Assembly (NCBI RefSeq): GCF_014218295.1
Contig: NZ_AP023287.1
Location: 2,976,001-3,040,000, forward strand
Origin: Mycolicibacterium litorale
GTDB taxonomy: Bacteria > Actinomycetota > Actinomycetes > Mycobacteriales > Mycobacteriaceae
Reading direction: 5' to 3'
DNA: 64,000 bases
Positions 1-12,286 of this stretch are shown here, one piece after another. The notes below the pieces were generated by a model that made no database searches, was not told where the DNA came from, and worked only from the letters and a program-made list of their open reading frames with translations. Position numbers and translations under genes: made by a program. The first letter of the stretch is position 1; every line of letters starts with the position of its first letter.

Positions 1-1804
1 ATCCGGTCTACCGCGCGGGTGGTCTCGGTCGGCTCGACCACCTGTGCGATGGCGAACAGCGCCGTATCGGCCGCACCGCGGGAGACGTTGCGTGACAGGG
101 CTTCCAGCAGACCGGGCAGCAACGTCGTGGCCAGGTGCGGCCGGTCCGCCTCCAGCGGGTTGAGCACCTGCGTGGTGGCCCGGCGCGGGTCGTCGGCGGC
201 GAGACCCCACACGTCGAAGACACCCGCGGGCAGGAACGGGGTGGGCAGGATCTCGACGTAGCCGCTCAGCGCCAGCGACTTGCCGATCGCGCGGCGACGC
301 TTCTGCGTGGCGGTCAGACCGCGCCCGGCCGGGGCGGCGGGCAGCACCGACGGAATCCGCTCGAGGCCTTCCAGCCGCAGCACCTCCTCGACCAGGTCGG
401 CGGGCTGCTTGATGTCGGGGCGCCAACTCGGCGGGACCGCGGTCACCCGGTCGCCCTCGACGCGGACGACCGCGCCGATCTGAGTGAGCCGCTTCTCGGT
501 GGTCCCGGGCGCATAGTCGACGCCGGCGGTGCGGTCGGGCCGGTCGAGGGCCATCGACACCGGCTCGGGCGACCAGTCGTCGCGCGGGGGATCGCCACGC
601 CAGTCGGTCAGCCGGGGCTCGACGGTGCCACCGGCGATGTCGGCGAGCAGCGTGGCGCACCGGTCGAGGGCCGCCACCGAGATCGCCGGGTCGACCGTGC
701 GCTCGTAACGGCGGCCGGCCTCGCTGGCCAGATGCAGCCGGCGCTGCGTGCGAGAGACGGCCGCCGGATCCCACACCGCCGCTTCGAGCAGCACATCGGT
801 GGTGGTCTCGCGGACCTCGGTCGTACCCGCGCCCATCACTCCGCCGATCGCGGCGGTCGCGGTGTCGTCGACGATCAGGACGTCGGCCGGATCGAGCGTG
901 CGTTCGACGTCGTCGAGCGTGACGACCGTCTCGCCCGGTTCGGCGAAGCGCACCCGGAAGCCACCCGTGATCAGGCCGCGGTCGTGGGCATGCATCGGAT
1001 GACCGATCTCGAGCATCACGTAGTTGGTGACGTCGACCGCCGGGGAGATCGCGCGGATACCGGACAGCAGCAGCCGGCGCTGCAGCCACCACGGCGACAC
1101 CGCGGCCGGGTCGATGCCGGTGACGGGACGCAGACCGAAGCGCTGCACCCCGGTCCCCGGGTCGATGGTCACCGGCAGGGCCTCCCCCTCGGCGGGCAGC
1201 GCTGGCACGTCGGCGGGATCCACGTAGTCCAGGTCGTACGCGCAGGCGATCTCGCGGGCCATCCCCCGCACCGACAGGCAGTAACCCCGGTCCGGCGTGA
1301 TCGCGAGGTTGAACACGACATCGTCGAGCCCCAGCACGTCGGCCGCCGGCGTCCCGGGCTCGGCAGTGCCGGGCGGCAGCACCAGGATGCCGGAGTGGTC
1401 GGCGCCGAGGTTGAGTTCGGCGGTCGAGCAGATCATGCCGTCCGAGGTGCGGCCGTAGGTCTTGCGCTTGGCGATCGTGAAGTCACCGGGCAGCGTGGTT
1501 CCGGGCAGCGCCACCACGACCAGGTCGCCCACCGCGAAGTTCGTTGCACCGCAGACGATGTCGCGCGGCTCGGGCTCGCCGACGTCGACCTTGACGGCGC
1601 GGATCGGCTTCTTGAACCCGGTCAGCTCCTCGATGTCGGCGACCCGGCCGATGGTCAGCGGTCCGGTCACCGGACCGACGGGCAGCACCTCCTCGACCTC
1701 GTGGCCGATGCGGATCAGGGTCTGCTCGAGTTCGTCGGTGGACACATACCAGCCCGGAGCACCGGCAGCCACCACCTCACGCAGCCAGCTGTACGGCAAT
1801 CGCA

Positions 1805-1805
<1 letters not shown>
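1..1805 (-). CDS. pheT: Phenylalanyl-tRNA synthetase beta subunit, 3' end cut by window edge
   Basis: This is the beta chain of the (alpha-beta)2 enzyme that charges tRNA-Phe in the cytoplasm. The reading frame starts with ATG at 1805 ([12 protein letters not shown]) and stays open through about 601 codons to the window edge, so the C-terminal part (B5/anticodon-binding end) is missing. The N-terminal tRNA-binding OB region ([13 protein letters not shown]) and the B3/4 editing region are visible. The ATG overlaps the last base of the pheS stop (TGATG), which indicates translational coupling. Only the truncation is unusual, and it is an artefact of the window. Confidence 0.96.
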
Positions 1806-3794
<1,989 letters not shown>

Positions 3795-3915
3795 GTCGCC
3801 AAGCGTAGGGGGCGCCGATGAGCCCGGCCAACGAGCGCCCGCGGGACGTACGTGTCACGCGGCGCATGCGATTGCGTCTCCGGGGCATAACACCACCGCG
3901 AGCACCGCCGCGCTT

Positions 3916-3944
3916 CATAGACAACGTGTGTTGTCATCACTATG
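3916..3944. promoter_or_regulatory. Nested inverted repeats, candidate TetR-type operator
   Basis: A perfect inverted repeat GACAAC-GTGT-GTTGTC spans 3920-3935. It is flanked by a second inverted pair, CATAG (3916-3920) and CTATG (3940-3944). It lies between the divergent cyclase and MpaB-like oxygenase genes, 39 bp before the oxygenase start. Size and symmetry suit a TetR-family site. No regulator gene is adjacent, so the cognate protein is unknown. Confidence 0.5.
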
Positions 3945-3982
3945 GTGAGGATCACAGTGAGCTTCGACTCAGCGAGGGACCG

Positions 3983-5038
3983 ATGACCGCGAGGACCACC
4001 CCGAAGCCGACGGCGAACGGCCTGCGTTCGTGTGGGACGCCCCCGGATCCGCTGGGACCGGATTCGTTGACCTGGAAGTACTTCGGAGATCTACGCACCG
4101 GCATGCTGGGCGTGTGGATCGGCGCGATCCAGAACATGTATCCCGAACTCGGTGCCGGCGTCGAGGACCACTCGGTCCTGTTGCGCGAACCGCTGCAGCG
4201 CGTCGCCCGGTCGGTGTATCCGATCATGGGCGTCGTCTACGACGGGGACCGCGCCGCCCAGACCGGCGAGCAGATCAAGAGCTACCACACCACGATCAAG
4301 GGCACCGACCACGCCGGCCGGCGCTACCACGCACTGAACCCCGAGACGTTCTACTGGGCACACGCGACGTTCTTCATGCTGATCATCAAGACCGCCGAGT
4401 ACTTCTGCGGCGGCCTCACCGAAGCCGAGAAGCGCCAGCTGTTCGACGAGCACGTGCAGTGGTACCGCATGTACGGGATGAGCATGCGGCCCGTGCCGGC
4501 GACGTGGGAGGAGTTCGGGGAGTACTGGGACCGAAAGTGCCGCGAGGAACTCGAGATCAACCAGGCGACACTCGACATCTTCTCGATCCGCATTCCGAAA
4601 CCGTGGTTCGTGCTGATGCCGACGCCGGTATGGGACCAGCTGTTCAAACCGATGCTGGGCGCACAGCGGTGGATCGCCGCGGGATTGTTCGACCCCGCGG
4701 TGCGCGAACGCGCGGGGATGCGCTGGACGCCGGGCGACGAGGTCCTGCTGCGGCTGTTCGGCAAACTCGTCGAGCTGGCCTTCGTCGCCGTCCCCGACGA
4801 GATCCGCCTGCATCCGCGGGCGCTGGCCGCCTACCGGCGCGCCGAAGGCAAACTGCCGGCGGACGCCCCGCTGGTGGAGGCGCCGGCGTTCATGGGCCCG
4901 CCCGCCGACCGCCGCGGCCTGCCGATGCACTACGTCCCACGCCGCAAGACGCTGCTCGACAAGGCCGGCTCACTGGTGCACACGACGTTCTCTTTGGCGG
5001 GTCTGCGTCAAGCCCGCGGACGCGGTAAGGCAGCCTGA
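3983..5038 (+). CDS. DUF2236 / MpaB-like oxygenase family protein
   Basis: This 351-aa soluble protein belongs to the DUF2236 family (ER-bound oxygenase mpaB/mpaB' and rubber oxygenase Lcp). These proteins bind a b-type haem through conserved His residues, but the substrates of mycobacterial members are unknown. The start chosen is ATG 3983 (MTARTTPKPT), preceded by GAGGGA. An ATG at 3818 in the same frame would run through the palindromic operator and is rejected. Conserved family segments include FGDLRTGMLGVWIGAIQNMYPEL in form (residues about 34-56) and ETFYWAHATFFMLIIKTAEY. The gene is followed after 4 bp by an acyl-CoA dehydrogenase, so the two are probably co-transcribed. It matches Rv1645c in position and length. 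Confidence 0.85.
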   Translation: MTARTTPKPTANGLRSCGTPPDPLGPDSLTWKYFGDLRTGMLGVWIGAIQNMYPELGAGVEDHSVLLREPLQRVARSVYPIMGVVYDGDRAAQTGEQIKSYHTTIKGTDHAGRRYHALNPETFYWAHATFFMLIIKTAEYFCGGLTEAEKRQLFDEHVQWYRMYGMSMRPVPATWEEFGEYWDRKCREELEINQATLDIFSIRIPKPWFVLMPTPVWDQLFKPMLGAQRWIAAGLFDPAVRERAGMRWTPGDEVLLRLFGKLVELAFVAVPDEIRLHPRALAAYRRAEGKLPADAPLVEAPAFMGPPADRRGLPMHYVPRRKTLLDKAGSLVHTTFSLAGLRQARGRGKAA

Positions 5039-5042
5039 AGGC

Positions 5043-6281
5043 ATGCTCGAGTGGTCTGATGTCGATCTTGCCGTGCGCGATGCCGTCCGCGAGTTCGTCG
5101 ACAAAGAAATACGTCCGCATGTCGACGCCCTGGAGAGCGGCGACATGGAGCCCTATCCCATCATCCGAAAGCTGTTCAGCACCTTCGGCATCGACGCGAT
5201 GGCCAAGGAATCACTGGAGAAGCGGCTGGCGAGGCTGCGCAACGGCGACGCGTCGAAATCGGGCGGCGGCGGGATGTTCGGCGGCGACGGCGGAAGCGCC
5301 GGGATGGGTTTCGTCGTGGTCAGCGAGCTGTGCCGGGTGTGCATGGGGGTCGTGACCGGCATGGGTGTCAGCCTCGGCCTGACGGTGCCGACGATCATGG
5401 GCCGCGGGACGCTCGCCCAGCAGGAGCGCTGGCTGCCCGGCCTGGTGACCTACGAGAAGGTGGGCGCCTGGGCGATCACCGAAGCGGATTCGGGGTCCGA
5501 TGCGTTCGGCGGGATGAAGTCCTACGTCGTCCGTGACGGTGACGACTACATCCTCAACGGCCAGAAGACGTTCATCACCAACGGTCCGGACGCCGACGTG
5601 GTCGTCGTCTACGCCAAGCTGGACGAGGGCGACGGCGCCGACAAGCGGGACCGCAAGGTGCTGACGTTCGTGCTCGACCGCGGTATGGAGGGCTTCGTAC
5701 AGTCGAAGCCGTTCCGCAAGATGGGCATCCACTCCTCGCGCACCGGCGAACTGTTCTTCAACAACGTCCGGCTCGGCCGCGACCGGCTGCTCGGCGAGAC
5801 CGAGGACAACGAGGCAGGCGACGGCCGCGACAGCGCCCGGTCGAGCTTCTCCGCGGAGCGCATCGGCGTCGCGGCCATGGCGCTCGGCGTGATCGAGGAG
5901 TGCCTGCGGCTGAGCGTCGACTATGCGCGCAGCCGCACCCTGTGGGGCAAGGAGATCGGACAGTTCCAGCTCATCCAGCTCAAGCTGGCGAGCATGGAGG
6001 TGGCCCGGATGAACGTGCGCAACATGCTGTTCCGCGTGATCGAGGCCTCGCAGACCGGTACGCCGATCTCGCTGGCCGAGGCGTCGGCGATCAAGTGGTA
6101 CTGCTCGCAGGCTGCGACCGACGTCGCGATGGACGCGGTGCAACTGTTCGGCGGGAACGGCTACATGACCGAGTACCGGGTGGAACAGCTGGCCCGCGAC
6201 GCCAAGTCGCTGATGATCTACGCAGGCAGCAACGAAGTGCAGATCACGCACGTCGCCAAGGGTCTGCTGCGCGACGCCTAG
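5043..6281 (+). CDS. Acyl-CoA dehydrogenase family protein
   Basis: This 412-aa FAD enzyme is predicted to oxidise an acyl-CoA thioester to the enoyl-CoA. Visible signatures are the FAD/substrate segment ITEADSGSDAFGG (about 145-157), KTFITNG, and the C-terminal segment LFGGNGYMTEY. The usual MCAD catalytic Glu (YEG) is replaced by Ala (IYAGSNEVQ). A Glu at 272 (FSAERIGVAA) occupies the helix-G position used as base by isovaleryl-CoA and long-chain dehydrogenases, which suggests a branched or bulky substrate. A Gly-rich insertion occurs at about residues 75-88. The start is ATG 5043, 4 bp after the oxygenase. The 3' end overlaps tsnR on the other strand by 4 bp. Confidence 0.9.
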   Translation: MLEWSDVDLAVRDAVREFVDKEIRPHVDALESGDMEPYPIIRKLFSTFGIDAMAKESLEKRLARLRNGDASKSGGGGMFGGDGGSAGMGFVVVSELCRVCMGVVTGMGVSLGLTVPTIMGRGTLAQQERWLPGLVTYEKVGAWAITEADSGSDAFGGMKSYVVRDGDDYILNGQKTFITNGPDADVVVVYAKLDEGDGADKRDRKVLTFVLDRGMEGFVQSKPFRKMGIHSSRTGELFFNNVRLGRDRLLGETEDNEAGDGRDSARSSFSAERIGVAAMALGVIEECLRLSVDYARSRTLWGKEIGQFQLIQLKLASMEVARMNVRNMLFRVIEASQTGTPISLAEASAIKWYCSQAATDVAMDAVQLFGGNGYMTEYRVEQLARDAKSLMIYAGSNEVQITHVAKGLLRDA

Positions 6282-7024
6282 CGCGAGCGCAGCGCCCTGG
6301 CGCTCTGATACAAACAGATCGCCGCGGCCGCGGCGACGTTGAGGCTCTCCGCGCTCCCCCCCATCGGGATGGTCACCCTGGCGTGAGCGAGCGCGGCCAC
6401 CTCGGGCGCGAGGCCGTGGGCCTCCGGTCCGAACAGCCACGCCGTCGGCCCGGTGAGCTCGGCATCGTCGAGGCTGAGCTCACCGTCGAGGGTGGTCGCC
6501 AGCACGGTGAGCCCTGCGGTACGCAACGCGCCGACCACGCCGGCGGTGTCGGGCGCCTCGAGGACGCGGATCCCGAAGATGCTGCCCGCCGAGGCGCGCA
6601 GACATTTCCCGTTGTAAGGGTCGACGCTGTTGCCCGCGAGGATCACCGCATCGGCGCCCATCGCGTCGGCCAGCCGGATCAGAGTGCCGGCGTTGCCGGG
6701 TTCGGACGTCTCGACCGCGACGGCCACGAGTTGCGGCGAGGCGCCGAGCACCTCGTCGAGCGACACCTCGGGCATCTCGCACACGGCGACGAGGCCGACC
6801 GGAGTCACCGTGTCCGACAGCGCTTTCGCCGCCCGCTCGGTGACGAGGTGGACGTGTGTGCCGGTGAGGAGCGCCGCGAAGCGCTGCGCCGCGACCTCGG
6901 TGGCGAAGACTTCGCAGACGACACCGCGCCGCAACGCCGCCTCGACGAGGTTGGGTCCCTCGGCGAGGAAGCGTGCGGCGCGGCGGCGACCGACGTGTCG
7001 GTGGAGTTTGACCGCTGCCGCCAC
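6278..7024 (-). CDS. tsnR: SpoU/TrmH-family rRNA or tRNA 2'-O-methyltransferase
   Basis: This 248-aa SPOUT-fold RNA methyltransferase uses S-adenosylmethionine, predicted from a substrate-binding N-domain (about 1-90) and a SpoU domain (about 95-245). Motifs are ETSEPGNAGTLIRLADAMG (motif 1 with the conserved Asn) and the knot motifs WLFGPEAHGL and IPMGGSAESLNVAAA. It closes the infC-rpmI-rplT-tsnR operon, 26 bp after rplT. The only canonical in-frame start after the upstream stop is GTG 7024. The coding sense extends upstream (LLTERSARV) to CTG codons at 7048 and 7054, so a CTG start is possible. The exact RNA target is not inferable here. Confidence 0.9.
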   Translation of the reverse strand: MAAAVKLHRHVGRRRAARFLAEGPNLVEAALRRGVVCEVFATEVAAQRFAALLTGTHVHLVTERAAKALSDTVTPVGLVAVCEMPEVSLDEVLGASPQLVAVAVETSEPGNAGTLIRLADAMGADAVILAGNSVDPYNGKCLRASAGSIFGIRVLEAPDTAGVVGALRTAGLTVLATTLDGELSLDDAELTGPTAWLFGPEAHGLAPEVAALAHARVTIPMGGSAESLNVAAAAAICLYQSARALRSR

Positions 7025-7050
7025 TCGGGCGGAGCGCTCCGTGAGCAGGG

Positions 7051-7449
7051 TCAGGCGGCCTCTTCAGAGGACGTTGACGGCGCATTCACATCGGTGGGCA
7101 GCGCGGCCTTGGCCACCTCGACCAGTGCGGTGAACGCGGCGGCATCGCTGACGGCGATCTCGGCGAGGTTCTTGCGGTCGACCTCGACGCCGGCGGCCTT
7201 GAGGCCCTGGATCAGCCGGTTGTAGGTGATGTCGTTGGCGCGGGCCGCGGCGTTGATCCGCGAGATCCACAGCTTGCGGAACTCACCCTTGCGGGCCCGC
7301 CGGTCGCGGTAGGCGTAGGTGAGTGAATGCAGCTGCTGCTCTTTGGCCTTGCGGTACAGGCGGGACCGCTGACCGCGGTAGCCCTTGGAGGCCTTCAGAA
7401 CACTGCGGCGCTTCTTCTGGGCGTTGACTGCGCGCTTAACGCGTGCCAT
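7051..7449 (-). CDS. rplT: 50S ribosomal protein L20
   Basis: This 132-aa early-assembly protein of the large ribosomal subunit starts at ATG 7449. The N-terminal extension [19 protein letters not shown] is followed by the conserved globular region ([16 protein letters not shown] and the [14 protein letters not shown] segment). It lies third in the infC operon, the conserved bacterial order. In Bacillus and E. coli, L20 represses this operon by binding the leader; whether mycobacterial L20 does so is unknown, but the leader here is rich in hairpins. The Ala/Glu-rich C-terminal tail is typical for actinobacteria. Confidence 0.97.
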   Translation of the reverse strand: MARVKRAVNAQKKRRSVLKASKGYRGQRSRLYRKAKEQQLHSLTYAYRDRRARKGEFRKLWISRINAAARANDITYNRLIQGLKAAGVEVDRKNLAEIAVSDAAAFTALVEVAKAALPTDVNAPSTSSEEAA

Positions 7450-7495
7450 GGGTGGTTCCTATTCTTCTGCGGACGGGAAAGGTCTGGTGCGTCGC

Positions 7496-7690
7496 TCAGC
7501 CGTTGAGCAGCTTGTTGATGCGCCGGGTGTCGTTGGCCGACACCTCGGTGCGGCCGGCGAGGCGGCGGGTGCGCTTCGTGGGCTTGTGCTCGAGCAGGTG
7601 GCGCCGATTGGCCTTCTGGCGCACGATCTTTCCGGTGCCGGTGCGCCGGAAGCGCTTGGACGCGCCGCTGTGGGTCTTGGCCTTGGGCAT
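7496..7690 (-). CDS. rpmI: 50S ribosomal protein L35
   Basis: This small (64 aa), strongly basic large-subunit ribosomal protein starts at ATG 7690 and begins [20 protein letters not shown], the family signature. It lies between infC (36 bp upstream) and rplT (46 bp downstream) in one operon. Length and composition are normal. Nothing in the gene is unusual. Confidence 0.97.
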   Translation of the reverse strand: MPKAKTHSGASKRFRRTGTGKIVRQKANRRHLLEHKPTKRTRRLAGRTEVSANDTRRINKLLNG

Positions 7691-7726
7691 GGGTGTCCTC
7701 TTGATTCTGTTCGGTGTCGGGCAGTG

Positions 7727-8302
<576 letters not shown>

Positions 8303-8312
8303 GGGGCCTCCT

Positions 8313-8535
8313 ATGTTGTGTTCTCCCGGGAGTCCACTGGCCCATCCACACCTGCCCGCAAGAGCAGGAAGGCCCTGCATCTGCAGGGCCCATTACCGAC
8401 CGATCACGGCGTTCACCGCCTGCGCTCGCGCACAGAACCGGCATACTCGATGCCGGTGACCGGACCGCTGTACCGAGGAGGTCAGCGGTGGGAGTGGGAC
8501 TCCACTTGCTGTCCTGGCGTCAGCCAGGACGGTCG
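8313..8535 (-). promoter_or_regulatory. Structured leader of the infC-rpmI-rplT operon
   Basis: The stretch upstream of infC contains three perfect inverted repeats: GGCCCTGCA-N2-TGCAGGGCC (8371-8390), ACCGGCAT-N5-ATGCCGGT (8437-8457) and GTCCTGGC-N4-GCCAGGAC (8511-8530). A weaker CCTGC/GCAGG hairpin lies just downstream of the first. None is followed by a T-run on the minus strand, so they look like leader folds rather than simple terminators. By analogy with L20 leaders, a role in feedback by L20 or IF-3 is possible. The outermost hairpin also lies 26 bp upstream of the divergent DUF1844 gene and could belong to its promoter. Confidence 0.55.
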
Positions 8536-8555
8536 CGCATGCCAGTCTAGCAGGC

Positions 8556-8891
8556 ATGACCGATGATCAAAGCATCCGCGAGCTGGCGGATATTCCCGCC
8601 GTCGAGGTGATCAGCCGTTCGGCGGTGATGCTGATGAGCGCAGCGGCCGAGAAACTGGGGCTCTCGGACGCCGTTCCCGACGACAGCCCGACTCGCGACC
8701 TCGACGAAGCCCGCCGGCTGATCACCGCGCTCGCGGGGCTGGTGACCGCGTCCGCCGAGTACCTCGGTCCGCACGCCGGACCCCTGCGGGACGGGCTGAA
8801 GACGCTGCAGTTGGCGTTCCGGGAAGCCAGTGCCGCGCCGGACGAACCCGGGAAGGGACCGGGCGAGAAGTACACCGGTCCGGTCTGGTGA
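8556..8891 (+). CDS. DUF1844 domain protein
   Basis: This 111-aa conserved actinobacterial protein of unknown function belongs to DUF1844. The central helical segment (VEVISRSAVMLMSAAAEKLG and the LDEARRLITALAGLV stretch) is the family core. The C-terminus ends in the typical PGEKYTGPVW. There is no signal peptide or strong membrane span, so it is probably cytosolic. The start is ATG 8556. It is divergent from the infC operon and lies 45 bp upstream of lysX, with which it may be co-transcribed. Confidence 0.85.
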   Translation: MTDDQSIRELADIPAVEVISRSAVMLMSAAAEKLGLSDAVPDDSPTRDLDEARRLITALAGLVTASAEYLGPHAGPLRDGLKTLQLAFREASAAPDEPGKGPGEKYTGPVW

Positions 8892-8936
8892 TCGCCTCCC
8901 CCCATTCCGGGGCCTGAGCGAATATTCTCCCCGCCT

Positions 8937-11900
8937 ATGACCCTCACCAGCCCGCCGAGGGCGCGCGCCGCCTCCCGCTACTCCTGGGTGCCGGCGGCCG
9001 CCGGGTGGACCGTCGGCGTGATCGCCACCCTGTCGCTGATCGCGAGCGTGTCCCCGCTGGTGCGCTGGGTCATCCGGGTCCCCCGGGAGTTCGTCAACGA
9101 CTACATCTTCAACTTCCCCGACACCAGCTTCGCGTGGGCGTTCGTGCTGGCGCTGCTGGCCGGCGCGCTCGCCGCCCGCAAACGCATCGCCTGGTGGGTG
9201 CTGCTGCTCTACATGGTCGCCGCGGCCGGGTGGAACGTCGTCGACCTGCTGACCGGAGACGAATCGGTCGTCGCGGAGATGGGCGAGGTCGTCGGGCTGG
9301 TGTTCCACGTCGCCGCGATCGCGTTCCTGCTGCTGGCCCGCCCGCTGTTCTGGGCGCGGGTGCGCAGGGGCGCACTGTTCAAGGCGGCCGGTGTGCTGGC
9401 CGCCGGGATGGCGGTCGGCGTGCTCGTCGGCTGGGGACTGCTCGAGGTGTTCCCCGGCACCCTCGAATCCGACTACCGGCTGGCCTACGCCGCCAATCGG
9501 GTCTTCGCGTTCGCGGGCGTCGACTCCGACGCGTTCGACGGGCAGCATCCGCACGTCGTCGTCAACGCGCTGCTCGGGCTGTTCGGTGCGCTCGCGCTGA
9601 TGGCCGCGGCGATCGTGCTGTTCCAGTCGCAACGCTCCGAGAACGCGCTGACCGGTGAGGACGAATCGGCCATCCGCGGCCTGCTCGAGCTGTACGGCAA
9701 GAACGACTCGCTGGGCTACTTCGCGACCCGCAGGGACAAGTCGGTGGTGTTCGCGCCCAACGGGCGGGCCGCGGTCACCTACCGGGTCGAGGTCGGGGTG
9801 TGTCTGGCCAGTGGCGACCCGGTCGGTGACCCCAAGGCGTGGCCGCAGGCGATCGACGCGTGGCTCGGGCTGTGCCAGACGTACGGCTGGGCCCCGGGTG
9901 TCATGGGCGCCAGCGCGAGCGGCGCCGAGGCGTACCGCGCCGCCGGCCTCAACGCCATCCAGCTGGGCGACGAGGCGATCCTCCATCCCGAGGGCTTCCG
10001 GCTGTCGGGACCGGACATGCGCGCCGTCCGCCAGGCCGTCACCCGGGCCCGCCGCGCAGGGGTCACCGTGCGGATCCGCAGGCACCGGGAACTGTCGGCC
10101 GACCAGATGGCCGAGGTGATCGCGCACGCCGACGCCTGGCGCGACACCGAGACCGAACGCGGCTTCTCGATGGCGCTGGGCCGCCTGGGCGACCCGGCCG
10201 ACAGCGACTGCCTGCTGGTCGAGGCCGTCCAGGGCGATCAGGTCGTCGCCATGCTCTCGCTGGTCCCGTGGGGCAGCAACGGCGCCTCACTCGACCTGAT
10301 GCGGCGCTCCCCCCAGTCGCCCAACGGGACGATCGAGTTGATGGTCAGCGAGCTGTGTCTGCAGGCCGAGGACATCGGTGTCACCCGCATCTCGTTGAAT
10401 TTCGCGATGTTCCGTTCGGCGTTCGAGCAGGGCGCGCAGCTCGGTGCCGGCCCGGTCGCGCGACTGTGGCGCTGGTTGCTCGTCTTCTTCTCGCGGTGGT
10501 GGCAGCTCGAGACCCTGTACCGGTCGAACATGAAGTACCAGCCGCAGTGGGTGCCGCGGTACGCCTGTTACGAAGACGCCCGGCTCATCCCCCGCGTCGG
10601 GGTGGCGTCGGTGATCGCCGAGGGGTTCCTGGTCCTTCCGTTCTCCCGCCGCAACAAACAGCACACCGGACACCACATCTCGGCGCCGCAGGATCTCGTC
10701 GCCAGCGGGCTGTTGCACCACGACGGCAGCGCGCCCGACATGTCCGGTCTGCGCACGGAATCCGGCGAGGCCGGGCCCACCCGGCTACCGGAACAGGTGC
10801 GGGTGCGAATGGCGAAACTGAAGGCGCTGCAGGACAACGGGATCGACGCCTATCCGGTGGGTCAGGCGCCGAGCCACACCGCCGCCGCGGCGATCGACTC
10901 CCCCGACGGCGTCGAACTCAGCGTCGCCGGCCGGGTGCTGCGCATCCGGGACTACGGCGGCGTGCTGTTCGCCCAGCTGCGTGACTGGTCGGGCGAAGTG
11001 CAACTGCTGCTGGACAATTCGACCCTCGAGCAGGGCGGCACGGCCGACTTCACCGCGGCCATCGACCTCGGCGACCTCATCGAGGCGACCGGGACCATGG
11101 GGTACAGCAAGAACGGCACCCGCTCGCTGCTGGTGCGACGCTGGCGGCTCACCGGCAAGTGCCTGCGCCCGCTGCCCGACAAGTGGAAGGGGCTGACCGA
11201 CCAGGAGGCGCGCGTCCGGGCGCGCTACGTCGACCTGGCGGTGAACACCGAGGCCCGCGATCTGATCCGGGCCCGCAGCGGAGTGCTGCACGCCATTCGG
11301 GAAACCCTGTACCACAAGGGTTTTCTCGAGGTCGAGACGCCGATCCTGCAGCAGATCCACGGCGGCGCCAACGCGCGACCGTTCCTGACCCACATCAACG
11401 CCTACGACCTGGACCTGTACCTGCGCATCGCACCCGAGCTGTATCTCAAGCGCCTCTGCGTCGGCGGTGTCGAGCGGGTCTTCGAACTCGGGCGCGCCTT
11501 CCGCAACGAGGGGGTCGACTTCTCCCACAATCCCGAGTTCACCCTGCTGGAGGCGTATCAAGCGCACGCCGACTACCACGTGTGGATCGACGGCTGCCGC
11601 GAACTGATCCAGAACGCCGCGATGGCCGCCAACGGTGAGCACGTGTTCCTGCGACCCCGCGACGACGGCGTGCTCGAACCCGTCGACATCTCCGGCCCGT
11701 GGACGGTCAAGACCGTCCACGACGCGGTCTCGGAGGCGCTCGGTGAACACATCGACGCCGGCACCGAACTGCCGATGTTGCGCAAGCTCGCCGACAAGGC
11801 CGGCATCCCCTACCTCACCCACTGGGACGAGGGTGCGGTGGTGCTCGAGATGTACGAGCACCTCGTCGAGGACCGCACCGAGAAGCCCACGTTTTACAAG

Positions 11901-12239
11901 GACTTCCCGACGTCGGTGTCTCCCCTCACCCGGCCGCACCGCAGCATCCCCGGGGTGGCCGAACGGTGGGATCTCGTCGCCTGGGGTGTCGAACTGGGCA
12001 CCGCCTACAGCGAACTCACCGATCCGGTGGAGCAGCGCCGACGGCTGCAGGAGCAGTCGCTGCTGGCCGCCGGCGGTGATCCGGAGGCGATGGAACTCGA
12101 CGAGGACTTCCTGCAGGCCATGGAGTACGCCATGCCGCCGACGGGTGGGCTGGGGATGGGCGTCGATCGGGTCGTCATGCTCATCACGGGCCGCAGCATC
12201 CGCGAAACGCTGCCCTTCCCCCTGGCCAAACCGCGTTAG
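8937..12239 (+). CDS. lysX: Bifunctional lysylphosphatidylglycerol synthase / lysyl-tRNA synthetase LysX
   Basis: This 1100-aa membrane enzyme charges tRNA-Lys and transfers lysine onto phosphatidylglycerol, lowering surface charge and protecting against cationic peptides (known for M. tuberculosis LysX). Residues 1-230 contain about six hydrophobic helices. Residues about 235-560 form the DUF2156 (MprF-type, GNAT-fold) transferase. An anticodon-binding OB domain follows (about 640-740), then the class II LysRS core to the end, with motif 2 ([20 protein letters not shown]) and motif 3 ([15 protein letters not shown]). The length matches the mycobacterial fusion and all domains look intact. 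A second, housekeeping LysRS is expected elsewhere in the genome. Confidence 0.96.
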   Translation: MTLTSPPRARAASRYSWVPAAAGWTVGVIATLSLIASVSPLVRWVIRVPREFVNDYIFNFPDTSFAWAFVLALLAGALAARKRIAWWVLLLYMVAAAGWNVVDLLTGDESVVAEMGEVVGLVFHVAAIAFLLLARPLFWARVRRGALFKAAGVLAAGMAVGVLVGWGLLEVFPGTLESDYRLAYAANRVFAFAGVDSDAFDGQHPHVVVNALLGLFGALALMAAAIVLFQSQRSENALTGEDESAIRGLLELYGKNDSLGYFATRRDKSVVFAPNGRAAVTYRVEVGVCLASGDPVGDPKAWPQAIDAWLGLCQTYGWAPGVMGASASGAEAYRAAGLNAIQLGDEAILHPEGFRLSGPDMRAVRQAVTRARRAGVTVRIRRHRELSADQMAEVIAHADAWRDTETERGFSMALGRLGDPADSDCLLVEAVQGDQVVAMLSLVPWGSNGASLDLMRRSPQSPNGTIELMVSELCLQAEDIGVTRISLNFAMFRSAFEQGAQLGAGPVARLWRWLLVFFSRWWQLETLYRSNMKYQPQWVPRYACYEDARLIPRVGVASVIAEGFLVLPFSRRNKQHTGHHISAPQDLVASGLLHHDGSAPDMSGLRTESGEAGPTRLPEQVRVRMAKLKALQDNGIDAYPVGQAPSHTAAAAIDSPDGVELSVAGRVLRIRDYGGVLFAQLRDWSGEVQLLLDNSTLEQGGTADFTAAIDLGDLIEATGTMGYSKNGTRSLLVRRWRLTGKCLRPLPDKWKGLTDQEARVRARYVDLAVNTEARDLIRARSGVLHAIRETLYHKGFLEVETPILQQIHGGANARPFLTHINAYDLDLYLRIAPELYLKRLCVGGVERVFELGRAFRNEGVDFSHNPEFTLLEAYQAHADYHVWIDGCRELIQNAAMAANGEHVFLRPRDDGVLEPVDISGPWTVKTVHDAVSEALGEHIDAGTELPMLRKLADKAGIPYLTHWDEGAVVLEMYEHLVEDRTEKPTFYKDFPTSVSPLTRPHRSIPGVAERWDLVAWGVELGTAYSELTDPVEQRRRLQEQSLLAAGGDPEAMELDEDFLQAMEYAMPPTGGLGMGVDRVVMLITGRSIRETLPFPLAKPR

Positions 12240-12286
12240 CAGCCGGGACACAGCGGCCGCCAAGGTGACGCGGCCATGATGTCGGC

